Shown piece after piece: positions 1 through 4,607 of a stretch of DNA of 7,318 nucleotides. This DNA is from an uncultured Bacteroidota bacterium (lineage in GTDB: Bacteria > Bacteroidota > Bacteroidia > Chitinophagales > Chitinophagaceae), in NCBI GenBank assembly GCA_903933995.1, contig CAIZMD010000734.1, forward strand, positions 1 to 7,318, given 5' to 3'. Position 1 is the first letter of the stretch. Every line of letters begins with the position of its first letter. Both the position numbers and the translations under genes were made by a program. The notes below the pieces were generated by a model. It was not told where the DNA came from, did no database searches, and saw nothing but the letters and a program-made list of their open reading frames with translations.

Positions 1-381
1 ATGAAACATTTCCATTGCCAACTTACAAGCCCATAATTTAACCCCGGATGCTTGCAAAATTTCTAAAAACTCACGCACTTCTGGCATGTCTAATTTCTCC
101 ATTTCTTTTTTCATCATACTGGTAGCCAGTGCTTCCATACCAGGCAATCCTCCAATCATTGTTGGCATATGCATTGCCGGGTTTCCTACTGTTGCCACGT
201 GCAAGTGTTCCAACTTTTTATTATGGATGGCTTCCAGTCCAAAAAAAGTAAAAAACATTTCAGCTTCAATGCCTTCCATTCTGGCGCCATTGGCTAAAAC
301 AAACGCTGCGTAAACATTTTCAAGAGAGGCTTTAGAAAGTATGATCATCATCTTTCTAACTTCGCCATTATACTCACTCAT
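1..381 (-). CDS. DsrE-family (DsrE2-like) sulfur relay protein, partial at window start
   Basis: The first 127 residues of a DsrE/DsrF-like protein are visible; the gene continues past the window start, so the C-terminus is missing. Members of this family are small cytoplasmic proteins that take part in persulfide transfer. Visible features are an N-terminal beta-strand with KMMIILSKAS (residues 10-19), the helix ENVYAAFVLANGA (21-33), a strand with EMFFTFFGLEAI (41-52), a Met/Gly-rich loop (about 70-90), and a helix leading to GVKLWACKLAMEMF (113-126). Cys119 is the only cysteine seen. It sits where DsrE2-type proteins carry their conserved cysteine and is the likely persulfide-carrying residue. 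The start at 381 places the first strand about ten residues in, and the gene begins 33 bp after the tusE-like stop with no Shine-Dalgarno sequence. It is probably the third gene of the sqr-tusE-dsrE operon. The Met-rich loop and the 'peroxiredoxin family protein' label of many relatives do not show a peroxidase activity. The family call is firm; the exact partner is unknown. Confidence 0.85.
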   Translation of the reverse strand, partial: MSEYNGEVRKMMIILSKASLENVYAAFVLANGARMEGIEAEMFFTFFGLEAIHNKKLEHLHVATVGNPAMHMPTMIGGLPGMEALATSMMKKEMEKLDMPEVREFLEILQASGVKLWACKLAMEMFH

Positions 382-414
382 AAATTTAAGTTTTCTTGTT
401 AATAATATTGCGAA

Positions 415-723
415 TTAAATACAGCCAGCAGGCTTTGGTATTCCTGCAATTTTAGTAGCAGTTTTTAATGGCCCAACTGGAAAAAGGGCGTAAAACTCTT
501 TAATATCAACTACACCGCTTTTTCCAATTTTGCGAATAGTCAAAGGAGATTCTGCTTTAAATTCATTTTGAATGTATTGAATTAGTTCCCAGTGCTTTGG
601 TGTTAAGTCAATATTGTTTTCTTTAGCCAATTCCTCACCAATAGCTTTATCCCATTGGCTAAAATCAGTCATATAACCTTCTTCGTTTACCTGGATATTT
701 TTTCCAGCAATTAACTTTTCCAT
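415..723 (-). CDS. tusE: TusE/DsrC-family sulfur carrier protein, single-cysteine type
   Basis: This 102-residue protein has the normal length for DsrC/TusE/DsvC carriers, which accept a sulfane sulfur on the penultimate cysteine of a flexible C-terminal arm. The sequence shows the family layout: an N-terminal segment with the pattern GYMTDFSQWD (16-25), a helical region with LTPKHWELIQYIQ (40-52), and the conserved tail FPVGPLKTATKIAGIPKPAG (81-100) ending in Cys101-Ile102. Cys101 is the only cysteine. The second DsrC cysteine, expected about 11 residues upstream, is replaced by Thr90 or a neighbouring residue. By established family criteria this makes it TusE-like, not a classical DsrC of dissimilatory sulfite reductase systems. 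The gene starts 18 bp after the sqr-like stop and is followed 33 bp later by the DsrE-family gene, so the three are almost certainly cotranscribed. No tusBCD or dsrAB is visible. Its job here is probably persulfide relay from the oxidoreductase or DsrE protein; a role in tRNA thiolation is possible but not supported by the neighbours. Confidence 0.9.
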   Translation of the reverse strand: MEKLIAGKNIQVNEEGYMTDFSQWDKAIGEELAKENNIDLTPKHWELIQYIQNEFKAESPLTIRKIGKSGVVDIKEFYALFPVGPLKTATKIAGIPKPAGCI

Positions 724-741
724 ATTATTTGTTTTTATTGG

Positions 742-1974
742 TTAAAAATTCTTTCCGGCGGTTTTCATATTGGCAGTAACAAAGGGTATTGAAATGCCTT
801 TTAAAAGCATATTCCAGTAAATCCATCTAAAAGCCAGCTTTCCCCAATGGTTCATCCTACTTTCCTTTAATAACTGCATTGGCCCAACGCCAGCAAAAGG
901 AAAAACACCATCTACAGGCTCATGGGTATAATTAAAATCAATCAGTAAAGCTTTACCCTCTCCTGTTTCAATAAAGCAATTAGCGTGTCCGTCAAAACTG
1001 GCAGACAGGGCTTCTCCTTTAATAAAATGCAGAATATTCTCAGTCAAAATCTCAGCCTCAAAATGCGCCACAGAACCAGCTTTTGATGCAGGCACATTGG
1101 TAGCATCACCAATCACAAAAATGTTTGCAAAATCTTTAGACTGTAGGGTTTCTTTGTTGGTGGGAACAAAATTCAAATCATCACCCAAGCCAGACCTTTC
1201 CATTAAAGCATCTCCTTTATTGGTTGGTACGGTCACTAACAAATCAAAGGAAACTTCCTTGCCGCCATAATCAACTATTTTTTTGGCTTCATTGTCTATT
1301 TCAGCAATTGCAAAATCGCTTTCAATAGATATATTTTTTTCAGCTAGTAAATGCTCAAGTGCAGCAGTAGATTTAGGTTTGGTAAATGCCCCACTTAAAG
1401 GAGTTACATAAGTAATATTTACTTTGTCACGCATCTGCTTGTCTTTGAAAAATGCGTCAGCTAAAAATGCAAATTCTAATGGTGCTACTGGGCATTTAAT
1501 GGGCATCTCAGTAATATGAATCACTAGATTACCGCCTTCCCAGTTGCGTAATTTATTTCTAAGTGCCAATGCTCCTTCAAAAGTGTAAAAATCAAAAACT
1601 GATTTTTGCCATTCATTCCCGAGCATACCTTCAGTTTCTTCTGGAGCAATTTTAGAACCTGTTGCAATGATCAGTAAATCATAAGCTAGGTCTTTTCCAT
1701 TAGCCAATTTAACAACAGAAGTCTTGCCGTCTATTTTACTTATTTGTTCTGTTATCAGGTCTACATCAGATGGAATAAAGTCTTTGATCTGTTTGACAAT
1801 TTGTTCCGGAGTATAGATATCAAAGGGAAGAAAAAGATACCCAGGCTGATAATGGTGCTCTTTTCGCTCATCTACTATACTAATTTTCCATTCCTTTTTA
1901 TCCAACTTTTGATGCAAATGATTTGCCATCATAGTTCCGGCTGTTCCTGCGCCTAAAATGAGTAGTTGTTTCAT
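742..1974 (-). CDS. sqr: sulfide:quinone oxidoreductase-like FAD-dependent flavoprotein
   Basis: This 410-residue flavoprotein belongs to the two-dinucleotide-binding-domain family that includes sulfide:quinone oxidoreductase (SQR) and flavocytochrome c sulfide dehydrogenase. SQRs oxidise sulfide to polysulfide and pass electrons to the quinone pool at the cytoplasmic membrane. The N-terminus is an FAD Rossmann motif (LLILGAGTAG, 4-13), followed by the ATG motif IIATGS (102-107). A second FAD-contacting segment, IFVIGDATNVPASKAG, lies at 285-300. The protein has only two cysteines: Cys161 in KCPVAPLEF and Cys333 in ANCFIETG. Both fall where SQRs keep their paired catalytic cysteines (Cys160 and Cys356 in the Acidithiobacillus enzyme); the third SQR cysteine (Cys128 there) is absent. 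The C-terminal stretch WGKLAFRWIYWNMLLKGI (377-394) is amphipathic and aromatic, as expected for monotopic membrane attachment. The start at 1974 is favoured because the first beta-strand begins at residue 3. It is the first gene of the leftward operon. Substrate and acceptor are inferred; a related sulfur oxidoreductase remains possible. Confidence 0.85.
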   Translation of the reverse strand: MKQLLILGAGTAGTMMANHLHQKLDKKEWKISIVDERKEHHYQPGYLFLPFDIYTPEQIVKQIKDFIPSDVDLITEQISKIDGKTSVVKLANGKDLAYDLLIIATGSKIAPEETEGMLGNEWQKSVFDFYTFEGALALRNKLRNWEGGNLVIHITEMPIKCPVAPLEFAFLADAFFKDKQMRDKVNITYVTPLSGAFTKPKSTAALEHLLAEKNISIESDFAIAEIDNEAKKIVDYGGKEVSFDLLVTVPTNKGDALMERSGLGDDLNFVPTNKETLQSKDFANIFVIGDATNVPASKAGSVAHFEAEILTENILHFIKGEALSASFDGHANCFIETGEGKALLIDFNYTHEPVDGVFPFAGVGPMQLLKESRMNHWGKLAFRWIYWNMLLKGISIPFVTANMKTAGKNF

Positions 1975-1984
1975 AATCCTATTT

Positions 1985-2001
1985 TCAATTGACTTAATTG
2001 A
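1985..2001. repeat. short inverted repeat in the sqr leader
   Basis: TCAATT (1985-1990) and AATTGA (1996-2001) form perfect 6 bp arms around the 5 bp spacer GACTT. The repeat ends 11 bp upstream of the sqr-like start codon, inside the predicted leader. It could be an operator or a weak hairpin near the ribosome entry site. The arms are AT-rich and short, so chance is a real alternative. Confidence 0.35.
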
Positions 2002-2009
2002 TTCTTACA

Positions 2010-2017
2010 CAAAGTTC
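2010..2017 (-). promoter_or_regulatory. candidate -7 element of the sqr-tusE-dsrE promoter
   Basis: On the minus strand this reads GAACTTTG, one mismatch from the Bacteroidota -7 consensus TAnnTTTG. It would put the transcription start near 2006, giving a leader of about 30 nt before the sqr-like start codon. No TTTG or TTG was found at the usual -33 distance. The CRP-like dyad at 2039-2054 would be centred near -40, so dependence on an activator is plausible. Confidence 0.3.
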
Positions 2018-2038
2018 ATTTTAGGACTTGAGCGCCTT

Positions 2039-2054
2039 TGTGATGTTAGTTACA
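2039..2054. promoter_or_regulatory. CRP-like operator 1 (TGTGA-N6-TTACA)
   Basis: TGTGATGTTAGTTACA matches the E. coli CRP consensus TGTGA-N6-TCACA at 9 of 10 defined positions. It lies in the divergent region on the sqr side. It shares GTGA-N6-TTACA with a second dyad 56 bp away. Crp/Fnr-family regulators in Bacteroidota often bind related but not identical dyads, so the regulator cannot be named; none is encoded in the window. Confidence 0.5.
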
Positions 2055-2061
2055 TAAGAAC

Positions 2062-2075
2062 ATGATATATATCAG
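2062..2075. promoter_or_regulatory. FNR-like operator (ATGAT-N4-ATCAG)
   Basis: The core TGATATATATCA (2063-2074) is a perfect 12 bp palindrome. In the wider 14 bp frame it matches the FNR consensus TTGAT-N4-ATCAA at 8 of 10 positions. It lies between the two CRP-like dyads, near the middle of the divergent region. It could be a site for an oxygen-, NO- or sulfur-responsive Crp/Fnr protein. The centre is alternating AT, so it could also be an AT-rich melting or bending element. Confidence 0.45.
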
Positions 2076-2094
2076 GAAACAGACTTGATGGCTG

Positions 2095-2110
2095 GGTGAC
2101 AATTGTTACA
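2095..2110. promoter_or_regulatory. CRP-like operator 2 (GGTGA-N6-TTACA)
   Basis: GGTGACAATTGTTACA matches the CRP consensus TGTGA-N6-TCACA at 8 of 10 positions. Its inner 14 bp (2096-2109, GTGACAATTGTTAC) form a palindrome with a single mismatched pair. The site lies 46 bp upstream of the tolC-like start. It is centred near -40 relative to the start predicted from the -7-like element at 2132-2139, a position typical of class II Crp/Fnr activation. Confidence 0.45.
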
Positions 2111-2131
2111 GTAGCGGCATTTTCACAAGAC

Positions 2132-2139
2132 TACTTTCG
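2132..2139 (+). promoter_or_regulatory. candidate -7 element of the tolC-adaptor-RND promoter
   Basis: TACTTTCG differs at one position from TAnnTTTG, the Bacteroidota -7 consensus. The transcription start would fall near 2142, leaving a leader of about 14 nt, which is short. The nearest upstream TTG (2103-2105) is too far away for a standard -33 element. The call therefore rests on the -7 match and on its spacing from the CRP-like dyad. Confidence 0.3.
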
Positions 2140-2156
2140 CATCAAATTGAAGATGC

Positions 2157-3491
2157 ATGTTACACAAACTCACACCTTACAAATTAATTCTGGGTCTTTT
2201 ACTAGTATCTACACTTGGCATTGCCCAGTCAATAGAACCAGTTAAGTACTTAAAACTAGAAGAAGCTATTGAAAAAGCCAATCAACAAAACAGGGCTATA
2301 CAATTAGCCAAAATGGATGAAACCATTGCAGGTTCTAGGCTCAAACAAACAGATGCACTATACTTACCCCAGGTAGGACTTAGTTATACTGCTATGAGCA
2401 CCAACAATCCGCTCAATGCCTTTGGATTTAAGTTGCAACAAAAAAGCATTTCAGCGGCAGATTTTAATCCTGATTTGCTGAACAATCCAAAAAGCACACC
2501 AGACTTTAGCACAAAACTGGAAGTGATGCAGCCCATCATCAACTTAGATATGCTGTATCAGAAAAAAGCTGCTGAAAAGCAAGCAGAAATGTATCAGTAC
2601 CAAACCAAAAGAACAAAAGAAGCCATACAACTAGAGGTTCAGAAAGCCTATTTACAACTGGGACTGATTCATGCCTCCATTAAGGTTTTAAAGGAAGCTT
2701 TGGCAACTTCAAAATCCGTTGAAGCATTTACTGACAATCGTTTCAAACAGGGTTTGATACAAAAATCTGACTTACTAAATGCCCAATTACAAGTAAGATC
2801 GGTAGAAACCAATTTAGCAAAAGCCCAATCAAACCTTGGAAATGCTTCAGACTTTATGAGTCTGTTAATGGGACAAACTACCGGACAATTATATACAGTA
2901 GATGAGATAACCACTACTTCTCAACAAGCTGGAATACTACCTATTGCTTCTGCTGAGAGAGCAGATTTTATGGCCATGCAAAAAGCCATTGATGCAACAG
3001 GTTTAAACATTTTAGCAGCAAAAAAAAGTTACTTACCCAAACTGAATGCATTTGGATCATATCAACTAAATGATAGTAGAATGCTTGGTTTTGGTGCCAA
3101 CGCCTATTTAGCAGGGGTTCAATTGTCATGGGATATTTTCAAAGGCAATCGCACAAAAAATAATATTGCCACTCAAGTTTTAGAAAAAAACAAATTGGCT
3201 AGTCAGTTAGATCAGCAGAAAGAGCAAGCACAATTAGAACTAGGAAAAACCTACCGTGATTTGAACAATGCTTCTTATCAAAGAAATCAACAAGAAAAAG
3301 CAGTAGAACAAGCAAGTGAATCATTGAGAATTTTGCAAAACCGTTATCAACAAGGTTTGGTCAATACCACAGACGTTTTAATGGCCACTACCCAACTTGC
3401 CCAACAACAACTAGCACTGATACAAGCTAGCTATGACAAGCAAATCAGCCTTGCACAAATTGAATTCATGACCGCCACCAATAAAAAATAA
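2157..3491 (+). CDS. tolC: TolC-family outer-membrane efflux protein
   Basis: This is the outer-membrane channel of a tripartite efflux system: a 444-residue TolC/OEP-family protein, a usual family length. Residues 1-23 form a Sec signal peptide (Lys4 and Lys9, then ILGLLLVSTLGIA), with likely cleavage before Gln24. The mature protein has the two tandem OEP repeats typical of TolC, about 30-240 and 260-440. Each has long Ala/Gln/Leu-rich coiled-coil helices and an equivalent RFKQGL..SDLLNAQLQV (195-213) or RYQQGL..TDVLMATTQL (396-414) segment, evidence of the internal duplication. The segment NNPLNAFGFKLQQK (83-96) and the region up to about residue 125 probably form the first barrel strands; GANAYLAGVQLSWDIFKG (313-330) is the matching part of repeat two. 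The start at 2157 gives a complete signal peptide; the ATG at 2153 is out of frame. It is the first gene of the rightward operon, with the adaptor gene 18 bp downstream. The substrate cannot be told from the sequence. Confidence 0.93.
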   Translation: MLHKLTPYKLILGLLLVSTLGIAQSIEPVKYLKLEEAIEKANQQNRAIQLAKMDETIAGSRLKQTDALYLPQVGLSYTAMSTNNPLNAFGFKLQQKSISAADFNPDLLNNPKSTPDFSTKLEVMQPIINLDMLYQKKAAEKQAEMYQYQTKRTKEAIQLEVQKAYLQLGLIHASIKVLKEALATSKSVEAFTDNRFKQGLIQKSDLLNAQLQVRSVETNLAKAQSNLGNASDFMSLLMGQTTGQLYTVDEITTTSQQAGILPIASAERADFMAMQKAIDATGLNILAAKKSYLPKLNAFGSYQLNDSRMLGFGANAYLAGVQLSWDIFKGNRTKNNIATQVLEKNKLASQLDQQKEQAQLELGKTYRDLNNASYQRNQQEKAVEQASESLRILQNRYQQGLVNTTDVLMATTQLAQQQLALIQASYDKQISLAQIEFMTATNKK

Positions 3492-3509
3492 TCTGAAAAA
3501 GAAACAAAA

Positions 3510-4604
3510 ATGAAAAAGACAGTATACAGTATCATCACAATAAGCGCATTGGCCCTAGCATCCTGCTCCAGTAAAGAAAAGCAAGAACCAAGTTCTACAA
3601 AAACTGATTCTGCCATTCTAGTAACCATTGCAAGCCCAACAGGCAATAATGGTAACGGTTTAAGTTTAAGTGGTCAGGTAGAAGCAGGTCAAACAGTACA
3701 AATAAGTACCAGGGTTATGGGTTATATCACTTATTTAAAAGTGAAAGCTGGTGACTATGTTTCAAAGGGGCAATTATTGGTTTCTATTAGCAATGATGAC
3801 ATTCTTGCAAAAAGGGCTCAGGCCGATGCTATGATAGCAGAAGCAGAAGCTGCGGTTAAAAATGCAAAAAAAGACGAGGAAAGATTTAATGCTTTGTACA
3901 AACAACAAAGCGCTTCAGCTAAGGAATTAGACAATATCAACTTACAATATAGTTCGGCAAAAGCTAGGCTAGATGGTGCCAAACAAATGCGTTCAGAAAT
4001 CAATGCCATGTTAGCTTATACCAATCTAACTGCTCCTTTTTCTGGTATGGTGAGTCAGAAGATGGCAGAAGCTGGTGCCATGGCTAGTCCTGGTATGCCT
4101 ATTCTAACTATTGAAGAAGGAGGTGCTTTTCAAATTAGCGCAAGCGTGCCTGAAAATTTAATTGCCCAAGTGAAACAAGGTGCGGAAGCTACTATTAGCA
4201 TCAAAGCAATTGAAAAAAATATCAAGGGAAGCGTGGTACAAATAAATCAATCCTCTCAATTTACTGGAGGTCAATACTTGATCAAAATTCGTTTAAGTGG
4301 AGCTGACCAAAAAGGGCTTTATTCAGGCATGTATGCCAATGTATTCATCCCTATAAAATCTACTACCAATTTAACCAATACTGAAAGCCCCATCATGGTG
4401 CCAGTTGCCGCCATTACTTATAAGAACCAGCTAGCTGGATTATATACGGTTAGTAGCAATAACACGGCATTATTGCGCTGGGTTAGATTGGGTAAAACAA
4501 CCGGTAATATGGTAGAAGTGCTAACTGGATTACAGAAAGATGAAACCTATATCAGTAGTGCAGAAGGAAAATTATTTAATGGCGCACCAGTAAAAACCAA
4601 ATAA
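3510..4604 (+). CDS. RND efflux periplasmic adaptor (membrane-fusion protein), lipoprotein
   Basis: This 364-residue HlyD/AcrA-type adaptor bridges the RND pump and the TolC channel in the periplasm. The signal peptide ends in the lipobox LASC (16-19). Cys19 is the lipidation site and is followed by SSKEKQ, so the mature protein should be a lipoprotein. Domains in order are: first half of the lipoyl/beta-hairpin domain with VQISTRVMGYITYLKVKAGD (63-82) and VSKGQLLVSI (84-93); an alpha-helical hairpin rich in Ala, Lys and Glu (about 97-168); second lipoyl half with TNLTAPFSGMVSQKMAEAGA (171-190); a beta-barrel from GAFQISASVPENLIAQVKQG (205-224) to YSGMYANVFIPI (271-282); and a membrane-proximal domain to the end. 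The gene starts 18 bp after the tolC-like stop behind an A-rich leader, and its stop is 3 bp before the pump gene, so the three are translated as a unit. The short hairpin is typical of RND adaptors. The family is clear; the substrate is unknown. Confidence 0.93.
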   Translation: MKKTVYSIITISALALASCSSKEKQEPSSTKTDSAILVTIASPTGNNGNGLSLSGQVEAGQTVQISTRVMGYITYLKVKAGDYVSKGQLLVSISNDDILAKRAQADAMIAEAEAAVKNAKKDEERFNALYKQQSASAKELDNINLQYSSAKARLDGAKQMRSEINAMLAYTNLTAPFSGMVSQKMAEAGAMASPGMPILTIEEGGAFQISASVPENLIAQVKQGAEATISIKAIEKNIKGSVVQINQSSQFTGGQYLIKIRLSGADQKGLYSGMYANVFIPIKSTTNLTNTESPIMVPVAAITYKNQLAGLYTVSSNNTALLRWVRLGKTTGNMVEVLTGLQKDETYISSAEGKLFNGAPVKTK

Positions 4605-4607
4605 GAC

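Larger units (their letters stand above)
1975..2156. promoter_or_regulatory. divergent intergenic control region between the sulfur and efflux operons
   Basis: This 182 bp region separates the outward-facing sqr-like and tolC-like genes and must hold promoters for both operons. It contains no credible ORF and no transcription terminator. It is rich in dyad symmetry: a TCAATT/AATTGA inverted repeat near the sqr start, two CRP-like dyads and one FNR-like dyad. Weak Bacteroidota -7-like elements face outward on each side. A matching -33 TTTG or TTG at normal spacing was not found for either, which would fit activator-dependent promoters. Confidence 0.75.

Noticed and set aside
86..313. 75-codon plus-strand ORF opposite the DsrE-family gene
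   Set aside because: It is antisense to a well-supported gene, and its translation has no recognisable domain or context.
1..723. Possible fused DsrE-TusE protein, since the two genes share a frame
   Set aside because: A TAA stop at 415-417 separates them, and each has its own complete N-terminus and start codon.
1744..1956. 70-codon plus-strand ORF opposite the 5' part of the sqr-like gene
   Set aside because: It is a shadow of the flavoprotein's Rossmann region, with no independent start context or family resemblance.
2149..2164. Third GTTACA copy overlapping the tolC-like start codon, as a possible further CRP-like site
   Set aside because: The partner half-site reads GAAGA and matches TGTGA at only two positions, so there is no dyad.
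2669..2914. Minus-strand ORF inside the tolC-like gene
   Set aside because: It is an antisense shadow of the coiled-coil coding sequence.
3431..3646. Minus-strand ORF spanning the tolC-adaptor junction
   Set aside because: It looks hydrophobic only because it is antisense to the signal peptide and junction; both flanking genes are clearly coding on the plus strand.
3818..4009. Minus-strand ORF inside the adaptor gene
   Set aside because: It is antisense to the Ala-rich helical hairpin, which gives a Ser/Ala/Leu-rich spurious product.
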